64,000 bases of DNA from Streptomyces aureus (GTDB lineage Bacteria; Actinomycetota; Actinomycetes; Streptomycetales; Streptomycetaceae), in NCBI RefSeq assembly GCF_000725495.1, contig NZ_KL647040.1, positions 186,001 to 250,000 on the forward strand. Reading direction: 5' to 3'. The notes beneath the pieces are model-generated. The model was not told where the DNA came from. It worked only from the letters and a program-made list of their open reading frames with translations, and searched no databases. Below, in pieces: positions 1 to 8,628 of the stretch. Each line of letters begins with the position of its first letter. The stretch's first letter is position 1. Position numbers and translations under genes: made by a program.

Positions 1-101
1 CGGCGACCTGGCCTGCGGCATCAACGATGCTCCCGTCTCGGCAGACCTGGCCGACGGCCGGTGCCGTAAGGTGCCGACAAGTCCCCATCGTCGGAGTCCT
101 C

Positions 102-1211
102 GTGCCGCAGCCTGCTCGACTGATCACCACGATCGCCGCCCCACTGGCTTTCTCGAGAGCCGACGACCCCCCGCGTCTGGAGGGACGGTCCGCCGCCCGG
201 CTGCTCGTGCAGCGCGGCGACACGGAGCTGATCGTGCAAAGGCTCGAGCCGTCGGCCACGGATCCGGTCGTCCGCTTTCCAGCCCCCTGGCCACGCCGCT
301 TCGGCGAGGACGCGGTGTCGCCTGCCGGCGATCTGGCCGTCTTCACCGGCCCGCACGCAGTACGGGCCGTCGACAGCTCGGGCAGCACGCGCTGGGAACT
401 ACGGCACCGCTGCTGGGCGGACTGCGCGGGACACGAGAGCGTTGCCGAATACGCGCACGACCGTGGCCATCACCGATACCACGGCAGCGGCTCGGCCTCC
501 TTCTCCGCAGACGGGACGCTCGTGTGGGCCCACATCCGCGGCCCCTTGGCGCACGAGGAACCCGTCCGCGGCCGCTATACGGAAGAGTGGCTGGTCATCG
601 ATGCGGGAGAGGGCACCGTGCTGGGCCGGGCCCGTACGCATACGGCGGCCGCCGGCTCCGACCATGTGCCGCACCCGGACCCCGGGCAGATGGGTCTGAG
701 CATCGGCGAGGGCCAAGACGGTACCCCGCTGCGATGGGGCCGGTGGGACGGCCATGCCCTGACCGTCGACAGTTTCGGTGACGAGGACCGTGTCCTGTTG
801 GCGGTGAGCCCCAGCGGTGACCGCCTTCTCACCGTCACCCACGACCAGGACACCCTGGCCCTCCACCGGACCGCGGACGGCACGGTGGAAGCCGAACTGA
901 GCGCGGACGTGATCCCCGGGCATCCCGCTCTGAAAGCCGAGCAATTCGACCTCTTCGAGGACGACGAGTCACGAGCGTTCTTCGACTACGAGGGGGGCTT
1001 TCTCGACGAGGACACCGTCGTTGTCGGGACGGCCGAGAGCGACGAGGAATTCGGTGCGGGTCGGCACTGGCTCGTCGACACGACCCTGATGCAGCAGGCC
1101 GAGCCGCTCGTCCATCCCTTCGAGGTGTCTGGTCCGCCGAGAGCCCTCGGCGACGGCACCTGGTACACCCTGTCCGCGACCGAGAACGCCCTTCATCTGT
1201 GGACCCGGTGA
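102..1211 (+). CDS. Hypothetical beta-propeller-like protein
   Basis: About 369 residues, acidic, no signal peptide or membrane segment. Recurrent short blades of the type F/V-S-x-x-G-x-x-L (for example around 'SFSADGTLVW' and 'VSPSGDRLLTV') resemble WD40/YVTN-type beta-propeller repeats, which usually serve as binding scaffolds. No catalytic motif is visible, so no function is assigned. I chose the GTG at 102 because a GGAG lies 5 nt upstream; an in-frame ATG at 27 would add 25 residues. It converges with the TetR gene that follows. The domain reading is an inference from the pattern of the repeats; that the frame is coding is well supported by length and codon bias. Confidence 0.6.
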   Translation: MPQPARLITTIAAPLAFSRADDPPRLEGRSAARLLVQRGDTELIVQRLEPSATDPVVRFPAPWPRRFGEDAVSPAGDLAVFTGPHAVRAVDSSGSTRWELRHRCWADCAGHESVAEYAHDRGHHRYHGSGSASFSADGTLVWAHIRGPLAHEEPVRGRYTEEWLVIDAGEGTVLGRARTHTAAAGSDHVPHPDPGQMGLSIGEGQDGTPLRWGRWDGHALTVDSFGDEDRVLLAVSPSGDRLLTVTHDQDTLALHRTADGTVEAELSADVIPGHPALKAEQFDLFEDDESRAFFDYEGGFLDEDTVVVGTAESDEEFGAGRHWLVDTTLMQQAEPLVHPFEVSGPPRALGDGTWYTLSATENALHLWTR

Positions 1212-1311
1212 GGGCGTTGCCGAGGAGCGCGCCCGCCCGGTGCTGAGCCCCGTTCCCCGCACCCGGCCGAGCGCATGACCGAGTACGTCGACGCCGGTGG
1301 TGCTGCCTCTA

Positions 1312-1914
1312 CTACCAGTCGAGGGCCGGGTCTTCGGAGAGCAACGGCCGGAGCGCGCCGAGCACCGCGCCGATGCACACGTCCCGCAACTGAGTGCGGG
1401 TGCAGGTCTCTTGGGTGAGCCAGTCGACACAGAGGACCTGAACGAAAACCAGCCAGCTCTTCAGTACGCCGGACACGGCCTCTTTGGTGCTCTCGTCCGC
1501 GAGGGGGAGTACGGCCAGCAGCCGCGTACGAAGTGCGTCCAGCTCGTTCGTCATGATCGTCTGGATCACGGGATCGCCCGCGAGCACGCGGTTCGCGGCG
1601 AGGACGGCGTGGCGGTTCGCCACGAAGTAGTCGAGATGGACGTCCATGCCTTGGATGAGCTGATCCACCAGAGAGTCGGCGGGGTCGAGCCTGGTCTCGG
1701 CGAGCAACTGGTCCGCGGCCTGCTGGTACACGGCCGCGAAGAGGACGTGCTTGCTGGAGAAGTGACGGTAGAGCAGGGCTCGGGAGACACCCGCCTCTTC
1801 GGCGATCTCCTCCATCAAGACATCGTCGTACGGGTGAGCGGCGAAGAGCCGCGCTCCGACGGACAGCAGCTGGGCACGGCGGTCGCTGGGGCTGAGCCGT
1901 TGGCGGGGAGGCAC
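1312..1914 (-). CDS. TetR/AcrR family transcriptional regulator
   Basis: 200 residues, the usual TetR length. The N-terminal helix-turn-helix spans roughly residues 12-58, with the typical run 'EEIAEEAGVSRALLYRHF' (recognition helix SRALLYRHF). The C-terminal two thirds are the variable ligand-binding and dimerisation part and do not reveal the effector. Start is GTG at 1914 with no clear Shine-Dalgarno, so the transcript may be leaderless or nearly so. It is divergent from the DUF4345 membrane protein gene at 2005; the intergenic region holds a long inverted repeat (1928-1973) that is very probably its operator, so it likely represses both itself and that neighbour. Confidence 0.92.
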   Translation of the reverse strand: MPPRQRLSPSDRRAQLLSVGARLFAAHPYDDVLMEEIAEEAGVSRALLYRHFSSKHVLFAAVYQQAADQLLAETRLDPADSLVDQLIQGMDVHLDYFVANRHAVLAANRVLAGDPVIQTIMTNELDALRTRLLAVLPLADESTKEAVSGVLKSWLVFVQVLCVDWLTQETCTRTQLRDVCIGAVLGALRPLLSEDPALDW

Positions 1915-1927
1915 GGACGAAGACTAC

Positions 1928-1973
1928 TTGACATGTGTCCACTAGCGCATCCAGTCTAGTAGACGCATGTCAA
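1928..1973. promoter_or_regulatory. Probable TetR operator (18-bp inverted repeat)
   Basis: Left arm 1928-1945 (TTGACATGTGTCCACTAG) and right arm 1956-1973 match as an inverted repeat at 16 of 18 positions, separated by 10 bp. Each arm begins with TTGACA on its own strand, so the -35 elements of the two divergent promoters would lie inside the operator. This arrangement predicts simultaneous repression of the tetR gene and the downstream membrane protein gene. Confidence 0.8.
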
Positions 1974-2004
1974 CTTAGCTCCACCGAGACATCTCGGAGG
2001 GATC

Positions 2005-2418
2005 ATGGCAAGGGCTCTGCGCACACTCACGCGGTTGATGGGCTGGTCCAGCGTGGCGATCGGGCTGTACCACGTGCTCCTCGGCAACGCGGCGATCCCC
2101 GGAGCGGCCTCCGCCGGCACGACGGTCGACAGCTGGGGCCGGTTCATGGGGGCGAGCTTCGTCGGCTACGGGCTGGCGTGGCTGTGGGCCGCCCAGCAGC
2201 GGCCGATCCCGGCCCGCGCGGTGCGCTGGCTGGCCGGCGTCTTCCTGCTGGGCGGCATCGGCCGGCTGCTCTCGCTCGCCGTGCACGGCTGGCCGCACTG
2301 GTTCCAGATCGTGCTGGCGTCGATCGAGCTCGGTCTGCCGCCGATTCTCTTCTGGCTGGCGGACGCGGAAGAGCGCACCCAGCGGAGCGAGGTGAGAACG
2401 GCGACGGCAGCACGGTGA
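2005..2418 (+). CDS. DUF4345-like small membrane protein
   Basis: 137 residues with about four hydrophobic helices (approximately residues 12-32, 45-65, 72-92 and 98-118) and a basic, hydrophilic C-terminus. The pattern 'GxxxxGYGxxWLWAAxQ' and the overall size fit the DUF4345 family of integral membrane proteins, whose role is unknown. The ATG at 2005 is preceded by GGAGGG at 5 nt spacing. It is the only gene downstream of the inverted repeat and is divergent from the TetR gene, so it is probably the regulator's target, perhaps an efflux or detoxification accessory; that is inference. Confidence 0.75.
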   Translation: MARALRTLTRLMGWSSVAIGLYHVLLGNAAIPGAASAGTTVDSWGRFMGASFVGYGLAWLWAAQQRPIPARAVRWLAGVFLLGGIGRLLSLAVHGWPHWFQIVLASIELGLPPILFWLADAEERTQRSEVRTATAAR

Positions 2419-2570
2419 ACGCGCGCTGCGAGGCGACGAGCCGCGGCGCAGACAACTGGGCGGCCAGTCTTGTCGAACAGATGGGGGGCGGCGGCGCAGC
2501 GCGGGGGACGGCGTGGCCGTTCGACAGCAGCGGACCTCATCGCCGCCGGACCCGGCGAAGTCCTCGTCCC

Positions 2571-2596
2571 TCCATGACAGAGATCCATGACAGAGA
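2571..2596 (+). repeat. 13-bp perfect tandem duplication
   Basis: TCCATGACAGAGA occurs twice back to back (2571-2583 and 2584-2596), upstream of the secreted-protein gene at 2724. It is probably a recent slippage duplication; it has no recognised function. Confidence 0.7.
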
Positions 2597-2723
2597 TCCA
2601 GGACGGAGTTTCGCGGCCGAGAAGCTCGATGTCCGGCAGGTCATACGGCCGGACCAGCCAAACCCGGCGGCACAGGCCGCGCGGGATCCTCAGGCCCGAC
2701 GGGCCGACGAGAAGGGGAAGACC

Positions 2724-3101
2724 ATGACCAGGTATCGGAAGACGACTCGCGCACTGACCGCCGGTGCGGCTCTGTTAGGCGGGCTGGTGCTGTCGGCGCC
2801 GGCGCAGGCCGCCGACCGCACCTCCATAGTCGTCTACGGCGCTGACATGCGTGCCAGGGCTGTTTCCTATGGCGCGAACGGCGCTGTCCGGGTCTGCGAC
2901 ACGGATTCGGACGGATACGGGGTCGCCGTCCGGTACTACCGCAAGGTCGGGGACCCGCAGACGCTGTATGACTCCAGGGGCAATGGCCTCTGCACCGAAA
3001 CCACCGACATCCGAAGCAATCCGATCGTCCTCTTCACGGCGTGTGTGGTCATCGACCACGTCGACTACTGCGCTTCTCCATACCAGGACACCGGCCGGTA
3101 G
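2724..3101 (+). CDS. Small secreted protein, function unknown
   Basis: 125 residues. Residues 1-31 form a classical Sec signal peptide: basic start, hydrophobic core, and an 'APAQA-A' cleavage site near residue 31. The mature part, about 95 residues, has four cysteines that could form two disulfides and no recognisable catalytic motif. The ATG at 2724 is chosen because GAAGGGGAAG precedes it and the signal peptide begins exactly there; the frame is open much further upstream, but that part lacks coding character. Small cysteine-containing exported proteins of this kind are common and mostly uncharacterised in Streptomyces. Confidence 0.75.
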   Translation: MTRYRKTTRALTAGAALLGGLVLSAPAQAADRTSIVVYGADMRARAVSYGANGAVRVCDTDSDGYGVAVRYYRKVGDPQTLYDSRGNGLCTETTDIRSNPIVLFTACVVIDHVDYCASPYQDTGR

Positions 3102-3154
3102 TCCGGGGCGACAACAGGAGCAAGACGGGCGTGGGCCGCGTGGGGTGAGGTCGT

Positions 3155-3172
3155 GTCACGGACTGCCGTGAC
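3155..3172. terminator. Candidate terminator hairpin between convergent genes
   Basis: GTCACGG-ACTG-CCGTGAC forms a perfect 7-bp stem with a 4-nt loop. It sits between the stop of the secreted protein (+ strand) and the stop of the sulfatase (- strand). There is no U tract, as is common in Streptomyces. Confidence 0.45.
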
Positions 3173-3226
3173 CGCGGCCCCTGTCGCGGCCCCGCTCGCG
3201 GCTCCGGTCGCCCCCGGAGGCCGGGG

Positions 3227-4750
3227 TCACCGCTCGATCCGGGACGCCTTCGCGCAGGCGGTGGACCCGTGACAGTGCTGAAGAGCCGTCAGTGTCGCGT
3301 GCAGGCGCTTGAGTTGGTCATGCGAGAGGGCTGACGCGCGATTGTGCAGTTCGTCGGGGTCGGTCTTGAGGTCGTAGTACTCGCGCTCACCGTCCGCGTA
3401 CTCCACCCACAGCGTGTCGGGGGTGCGGATGGCCTCGTAGGTGGGCGGGTTGCCGCTGTCGGTCGGTGCCGCGTCCGGGTCGCCCTTCTTCGAGCCGGGC
3501 CGGTGGTGTTCGATCAGGGCGGCCTGGCGCCAGTCGTCCACCCGCTCACCGTGCAGGATCGGGGCGAGGCTGAGGCCGTCCGTCGTGGCGGCGGGGGTGA
3601 GTCCGGCGAGGTCCTGGAACGTCGGGCTGAGGTCGATGTTCTCCGTCGGCTGCGACGTCGTCGAGCCCGGCTTCACACGGGGCCCGGCGACCACGAGGGG
3701 CACCCGGATGTCGGTGTCGTACGCGGTCTGCTTGCCCGGCCGCAGACGGTGCTCGCCCATGTGGAAGCCGTTGTCGGAGCTGAAGACGATGTAGGTGTTG
3801 TCGGCGATGCCCTTGGCCTTCAGCTCGGCGCGCAGGTGTCCGATCATGTCGTCCACCGCCTGCACCGAGCGCACCCGCTTGGCGAACTTCTGGTCGATCG
3901 ACCGCTTCTCCCGGTCGGACAGCGGCTTCAGCGAGTCCTGCCACTTCGGCCCGGGCGAGGGCGGGGTGTCGAACGCGGCGGTCCGCGGAGCCTTGAGGCC
4001 CGGAAACGTGGCGGCATCGCGCGGAGCGGGGGTGGAGGGGCCGTGCGGCGCGAAGGTCGCGAGCTCCAGCATGAACGGCTTCTTCGCCGCGGCCGAGGAG
4101 TCGATGAACGACGTCGCCTTCCGCGACACCACGTCGGTGAGGTAGTCCTCGGGATCGTGCCCGTAGGAGACGACCTTGCCGTTCTCGTTGAGGTCGTAGT
4201 TGAACTCGGGATAGCCGTTGCCGGCCGTGTCCCACTCGTCCCAGCCCGGCGGTACGTACGGCTTGTCGGTGCCGTTGGTGTCGGCGGGCTCGTAGCCGTT
4301 GAGGTATTTGCCCATGAAGCCGGTGCGGTAGCCGGCCTTCTGCATGGCCGGCCCGTAGCACTTGCGCTCGTTTCCCCTGCGGTTGAACGCCTGGTAGCCG
4401 CCGTCACTGCCGTTGTTGGTGAACACCCCGGTGTTGTGCGGGAACTGACCGGTCAGGATGGACGAACGTGAGGGGCAGCAGAGGGAGTCGGTCACGTAGT
4501 AATCGCTGAACGACATCCCGTCCCTCTGGAGTTGCCTGACGTTCGGCATGTACGGGATGAGGTTCGTCGCCAGGTCGTCGGTGAGGACGAACACGATGTT
4601 GGGTTTGCCCCGGCCGGCACCGCTGCCGGCGGCCGAACCGCCCTGAGCCGGCGCGCCGGCCGAACTCGAGCACGCCCCGAGCAGTGACGCGGCCAGTCCT
4701 ACGCCCACGGCGGCACGTAAAACCGGGCGGCGGTGTCGTCGGCCTTGCAT
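3227..4750 (-). CDS. Lipoprotein sulfatase (type I, formylglycine-dependent)
   Basis: About 507 residues. A lipoprotein signal peptide ends in a lipobox (LLGAC) near residue 27. The sulfatase domain follows: 'NIVFVLTDDL' supplies the metal-binding aspartates, and 'LCCPSRSSILTGQ' (about residue 91) is the C-x-P-S-R motif whose first Cys is converted to formylglycine. 'SSDNGFHMGEH' gives the second metal-site Asp-Asn and catalytic His. It should hydrolyse a sulfate ester outside the membrane; the substrate (arylsulfate or sulfated glycan) cannot be told. A GTG two codons upstream (4756) is an alternative start; AGGAGG is 10 nt from the ATG and 4 nt from the GTG. Oxidation of the Cys needs a formylglycine-generating enzyme, not present in this window. 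Confidence 0.9.
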   Translation of the reverse strand: MQGRRHRRPVLRAAVGVGLAASLLGACSSSAGAPAQGGSAAGSGAGRGKPNIVFVLTDDLATNLIPYMPNVRQLQRDGMSFSDYYVTDSLCCPSRSSILTGQFPHNTGVFTNNGSDGGYQAFNRRGNERKCYGPAMQKAGYRTGFMGKYLNGYEPADTNGTDKPYVPPGWDEWDTAGNGYPEFNYDLNENGKVVSYGHDPEDYLTDVVSRKATSFIDSSAAAKKPFMLELATFAPHGPSTPAPRDAATFPGLKAPRTAAFDTPPSPGPKWQDSLKPLSDREKRSIDQKFAKRVRSVQAVDDMIGHLRAELKAKGIADNTYIVFSSDNGFHMGEHRLRPGKQTAYDTDIRVPLVVAGPRVKPGSTTSQPTENIDLSPTFQDLAGLTPAATTDGLSLAPILHGERVDDWRQAALIEHHRPGSKKGDPDAAPTDSGNPPTYEAIRTPDTLWVEYADGEREYYDLKTDPDELHNRASALSHDQLKRLHATLTALQHCHGSTACAKASRIER

Positions 4751-4890
4751 GAACACGGGTCCTCCTGGAATCGAGCAGACCAGCGGACCGTAGGGCGCGA
4801 CCTTGTGGAATCCTTGTGGAGGGGCAGTCCCCGCCGCATTCCTCGACTTTGCTGTCCCAGGGGTGGGGACGCCGTGCCAGAATCCCGGGC

Positions 4891-5919
4891 ATGCCAGTGC
4901 GATTCCCGCGCCCCTTGCGCCCCGGTGACCGTATCGGCGTCACCGCTCCCTCCAGCGGTGTCCCGAAGGAGATGGGCGAACGGCTCCAGGTCGCCGTCCG
5001 TGAGGTGCGGGCGCGCGGTTACGAGGTGGTGGTCGGGGCCTGCATGGACGGCACCGGACACGTGAGCGCCCCGGCCGCCGACCGCGCGGACGAACTCATG
5101 GCGATGCTGGCCGATCCAGCCATCCACGCGGTCGTGCCGCCCTGGGGCGGGGAGACCGCCATCGACCTGGTCCCGTTCCTGGACTGGGACCGGCTACGGG
5201 CCGCGGAGCCGACGTGGCTCGTCGGGTTCTCGGACATCTCGACCCTGATGACCCCGCTGACCCTGCTCACCGGGACGGCGACGCTCCACGGCAACAACCT
5301 GATGGACACGCCGTACCGCGTGCCCGAGGGGCTGCTGTCGTGGCTGGACATAGTGGCGGCGCCTGCGGGCCACCGGTTCACTCAGCGTCCGCCAGGCAGG
5401 CACCGGACCACAGGATTCGACGACTTCGTCGGTGATCCGGAGGTCCGCGAGTTCACCCTCGACGCCCCGGGCCGGTGGACCCGGCTCGACGGCACCGGAG
5501 CGGTGGAGGCCGAGGGCCGACTGATCGGAGGCTGTATCGAGGCGCTGTGCCATCTGGCCGGCACGAAGTATCTCGACACTTCCGCCTTCGCCCGCGCCGA
5601 GGCTCCGGAAGGGCTCCTCGTGTACGTGGAGGACGCGGGCAGCGACGTCTTCAGCATCTGCCGGAGTCTGCACGGCATGCGTCTCGCCGGATTCTTCGAC
5701 CACGCCAACGCGATCCTCGTGGGCCGCAGTAAGGCGCGCGACCACGGCTCCCTCAGTCACCGGGAGGCGATCCTCGACGCCCTCGGCTCGCTCGGAGTGC
5801 CTCTCATCGCCGACGTCGAATGCGGCCATGTCCCGCCGTACATGCCGATCGTCAACGGGGCACACGGCAGGGTCGTCCACTCTGCGCGCGGCGGTGAGTT
5901 GACACAGACCCTGGCCTGA
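4891..5919 (+). CDS. LD-carboxypeptidase / MccF-like peptidase (S66)
   Basis: 342 residues, typical for family S66. The nucleophile Ser lies in 'VGFSDIS' (Ser114), preceded by the 'PPWGGE' loop; the Glu of the Ser-Glu-His triad is in 'VYVEDAG' and the His in 'ECGHVPP'. No signal peptide, so it acts in the cytoplasm. Family members cleave the L,D bond of recycled murein tetrapeptide or, as in MccF, inactivate microcin-C-like peptide nucleotides. I see no microcin genes nearby, so murein recycling or a stand-alone resistance role are both possible. It is divergent from the sulfatase and convergent with the LRR gene. Confidence 0.88.
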   Translation: MPVRFPRPLRPGDRIGVTAPSSGVPKEMGERLQVAVREVRARGYEVVVGACMDGTGHVSAPAADRADELMAMLADPAIHAVVPPWGGETAIDLVPFLDWDRLRAAEPTWLVGFSDISTLMTPLTLLTGTATLHGNNLMDTPYRVPEGLLSWLDIVAAPAGHRFTQRPPGRHRTTGFDDFVGDPEVREFTLDAPGRWTRLDGTGAVEAEGRLIGGCIEALCHLAGTKYLDTSAFARAEAPEGLLVYVEDAGSDVFSICRSLHGMRLAGFFDHANAILVGRSKARDHGSLSHREAILDALGSLGVPLIADVECGHVPPYMPIVNGAHGRVVHSARGGELTQTLA

Positions 5920-5961
5920 TCACCCCTCGACCGGCCGGTGGAGGAGGTGAGGTTTGGCTGG

Positions 5962-6771
5962 TCAATCCCAGGCGGCTGCCGGCTGGTGGACGCGGCCGCC
6001 CTTGTGGGGTACGAGGTTGTAGCCGCGAGCACCGCCGGGCAGGGCGGTGACACAGGCCGCGGAGCAGGCGTTGACCAGCAGGGGCAGTACGTCGGTGGCC
6101 ACGCGCAGCGAGATCCACACCTGATGGAGTCCGCTCTGCTCGATCGGGCGGTCGCAGACACTACAGCCGTGGGTGACGGTGGCGCCCCAGCGCCGAGGGT
6201 CCAGGTTTCCTGGCTCGAGGTCCGCGACGGAGTCCAGGGAAGGCCGTAGCTGCGGGAACGGGGGTCGCAGCTTGTAGTTGCCGAACAACGCACGCGTGCT
6301 CACGGTGCTTTGGGTCAGGTTCGGGCATCGGGTGATCTCGTAGGGGAACCAGTGCAGCCGGTAGGAGGTGTACGGAGTGAACCTCTCCAAGCTGACCATG
6401 GCACCGATCTCGGGCGGGATCCGGACCAGATCGCTGCCGTAGAGCACGAAGTGCTTGACCGCCGTCAGTCGGGCGATGCTCGGTGGCAGGGTGATGATCT
6501 GCTGCCGCTCTTCCGGACTGAGTTGGGTCAGGGGGCGGAATTCTTCGCGCCCGTCGGCGGCGGCCTCGTCGATCAGCTCCAGCAAGTGGCGCCAGCCCGG
6601 AGCCGAGGTGTCCTGCCGCTCGCCGTGGAATCCGACTCGGGCTCGCGGCTGCGGCCGGGACTGACTGAAGCAAGAGCAGGTCCTCTGGCGGGGAACTCGT
6701 CGCTCCAGGGGCAGGTCCGATGTGTCGCCCCTGCGGTTCAGATGGAGCCCTGACTCCGCCTCGTCCGTCAT
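5962..6771 (-). CDS. Leucine-rich-repeat domain protein
   Basis: 269 residues, ATG at 6771. The central part (about 90-140) has LRR-like segments: 'ITLPPSIARLTAVKHFVLYGSDLVRIPPEIGAMVSL' style L-P-x-x-I-x-x-L spacing. The C-terminal third has paired cysteines (CSVCDRP and, 40 residues later, CSAAC) that could bind zinc. The N-terminus is basic and disordered. The architecture matches a group of cytoplasmic LRR proteins of unknown function found in streptomycetes. No operon partner; it converges with the LD-carboxypeptidase gene. Confidence 0.7.
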   Translation of the reverse strand: MTDEAESGLHLNRRGDTSDLPLERRVPRQRTCSCFSQSRPQPRARVGFHGERQDTSAPGWRHLLELIDEAAADGREEFRPLTQLSPEERQQIITLPPSIARLTAVKHFVLYGSDLVRIPPEIGAMVSLERFTPYTSYRLHWFPYEITRCPNLTQSTVSTRALFGNYKLRPPFPQLRPSLDSVADLEPGNLDPRRWGATVTHGCSVCDRPIEQSGLHQVWISLRVATDVLPLLVNACSAACVTALPGGARGYNLVPHKGGRVHQPAAAWD

Positions 6772-6892
6772 GGCGCCAAGATACGGGCGTTGCCGCAGGG
6801 CGTCTTCAGGATTATCCGGGCGGGAGCACAGACGACACCCAACACCGAAGCGTCTGCAGTTTGCCGCGGGTACGGGAGCGCCCTGGGCTGCC

Positions 6893-7498
6893 TCAGTCGC
6901 CCGGCGACGGCTGTCGCGCTCTGCTGTCGAGCAACGGTCCCAGTTCCCGTGCCACGACCGTCAGGGCCCGGTCGTCACGTTCGGCCCTGGCGATCAGCAG
7001 GGCGCCCTCCAGCGCGCTGATCATGAGCGTGGCGAGTGGCTCGGCCTCGTCCGCCGGGACCCCCATGTCCGTCAGCGCCTCGGCCACTGGGCGCGTCCAG
7101 CGTGCGAACGCGTCGGCCGCGGCATCACGGGTGGAATCCGTGGACTGCGCACAGTCCACGGTCGCCGCGGCGACCGGGCAGCCCCCCTCGAAGCCGGACG
7201 CACGGTACTCGTCCGTCCACTGCTGGACCATCGCGGCGAACAGTCCACTGGGTGTGGGTTCGGACAGCGCCGCCATAAAGCGCGCCACGCGGCGGGCCGC
7301 GTACTGTCCGGCCCAGGCCACCGCCTCGTTGACCAGTTGTTCCTTGCCGCCCGGGAAGTAGTGCCGGAGAGAGCCGCGCGGAGCGTTCGCATGCGCGGCC
7401 ACCTCCCGCATGCCTGTCGCCATGACGCCGTCGCGCCGGATCAACTGGGCCGCGCTGAAGACCATCCGCTCACGCGGCCCCCGCTCGGACACCCCCAT
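6893..7498 (-). CDS. TetR family regulator (LmrA/YxaF-like)
   Basis: 201 residues, ATG at 7498. HTH at about residues 10-55, including 'MREVAAHANAPRGSLRHYFPGGKEQL'-type sequence; the G-S-L-R/Y-H-x-F-P-x-G-K block is characteristic of the LmrA/YxaF/QacR-like subgroup. The C-terminal part contains 'GGCPVAA', also typical of that subgroup (CPVAA motif). It is divergent from the dehydrogenase gene at 7603, and an 18-bp perfect palindrome in between is the likely operator. Ligand unknown. Confidence 0.9.
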   Translation of the reverse strand: MGVSERGPRERMVFSAAQLIRRDGVMATGMREVAAHANAPRGSLRHYFPGGKEQLVNEAVAWAGQYAARRVARFMAALSEPTPSGLFAAMVQQWTDEYRASGFEGGCPVAAATVDCAQSTDSTRDAAADAFARWTRPVAEALTDMGVPADEAEPLATLMISALEGALLIARAERDDRALTVVARELGPLLDSRARQPSPGD

Positions 7499-7560
7499 TG
7501 CCGACCTCCCGCCTCACCGCCGATCACCTCACCCTATGCCCGTCGTCATAACCCTCGCTA

Positions 7561-7578
7561 CTATGACAGCTGTCATAG
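7561..7578. promoter_or_regulatory. Probable TetR operator, perfect 18-bp palindrome
   Basis: CTATGACAGCTGTCATAG is a perfect palindrome, 25 nt upstream of the dehydrogenase start and about 62 nt upstream of the tetR start on the other strand. Position and symmetry fit a TetR dimer site controlling both divergent genes. Confidence 0.82.
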
Positions 7579-7602
7579 CGGCATCGCGGAAGGCGGTCCA
7601 TC

Positions 7603-8475
7603 GTGCATGTCGGCTTCATCGGTCTCGGGGTCATGGGACAGCCCATGGCGCTTCGCCTGGTCCGCTCCACGCCGTTGGTCGTCTGGAACCGCACCGCGGC
7701 CCGCGCTGAGCCGCTGCTCGCCGCCGGAGCCGAGGTGGCGGCGGAGCCGGACGAGGTGTTCGCCAAGGCCGATGCAGTGATCCTCATGCTGGCGGACGAC
7801 CGGGCGATCGACTCCACCCTGGGCCGCGGCACCGCACGCTTCGCCGCTCGGGTGGCCGGACGCATCGTCGTCCACATGGGGACGACCTCTCCGGACTACT
7901 CCCGTGACCTGGAGACGGAGGTCCGCGCGGCCGGCGGTCAGTACGTCGAGGCCCCGGTCTCCGGTTCCCGAGTGCCCGCGGAGAACGGGCAGTTGGTGGC
8001 GATGCTCGCCGGGGAGGACTCCGCGGTGCGCCTGGTGCGGCCGTTGCTCGCCCCTCTGTGCCGCGAGACCTTCGTCTGCGGCCCCGCCCCGAACGCCCTG
8101 CTGATGAAGCTCTCGGTCAACCTGTTCCTGATCACGCTGGTGACCGGGCTCTCGGAGGCCTACCACTTCGCGGACCGCAACGGCCTGGACCGGCGTCAGT
8201 TCCTGGACGTGCTGGACGCCGGCCCCATGGCCAGCGCTGTGTCCAGGATGAAGGCCCCGAAGCTGCACGCCCGCGACTTCGATGTCCAGGCGGCGGCCCA
8301 CGACGTCCTGAAGAACAACCGGCTGATCGCCGAGGCCGCCCGCACGACGGGCGTGGCCTCGCCGCTCCTGGACGTCTGCCACACACTGTTCGAGGAGACC
8401 GTGACGCTGGGGCACGGCGGTGAGGACATGGTGGCCGTCTTGCGCGCGATCGAGGCCCGATCGGCGCAGACATAG
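7603..8475 (+). CDS. NAD(P)-dependent beta-hydroxyacid dehydrogenase
   Basis: 290 residues. The N-terminal Rossmann fold starts at once with G-x-G-x-x-G ('[13 protein letters not shown]'). The substrate loop '[16 protein letters not shown]' (about 118-133) and the catalytic Lys region '[10 protein letters not shown]' (about 167-176) identify the 3-hydroxyisobutyrate/6-phosphogluconate dehydrogenase superfamily. Members reduce or oxidise short beta-hydroxy acids, and some act as imine reductases. Start is GTG 7603 preceded by GGAAGG. The divergent TetR gene and the palindrome suggest induction by a small carbonyl or drug-like ligand. The specific substrate cannot be assigned. Confidence 0.88.
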   Translation: MHVGFIGLGVMGQPMALRLVRSTPLVVWNRTAARAEPLLAAGAEVAAEPDEVFAKADAVILMLADDRAIDSTLGRGTARFAARVAGRIVVHMGTTSPDYSRDLETEVRAAGGQYVEAPVSGSRVPAENGQLVAMLAGEDSAVRLVRPLLAPLCRETFVCGPAPNALLMKLSVNLFLITLVTGLSEAYHFADRNGLDRRQFLDVLDAGPMASAVSRMKAPKLHARDFDVQAAAHDVLKNNRLIAEAARTTGVASPLLDVCHTLFEETVTLGHGGEDMVAVLRAIEARSAQT

Positions 8476-8628
8476 GCGGTCGCGCGCCGCGGCAGGGCAG
8501 AGGCATTTCCCCGGACGAAACGGCAGAGGAGTCTTTCAGCCCGGACAATACGGTCCGCCTCACCGACCAGTGCGACATCGACCCCGACCAGCTCGGCCGG
8601 AACGCCGCAGAGTCGATGACCGACGCCG

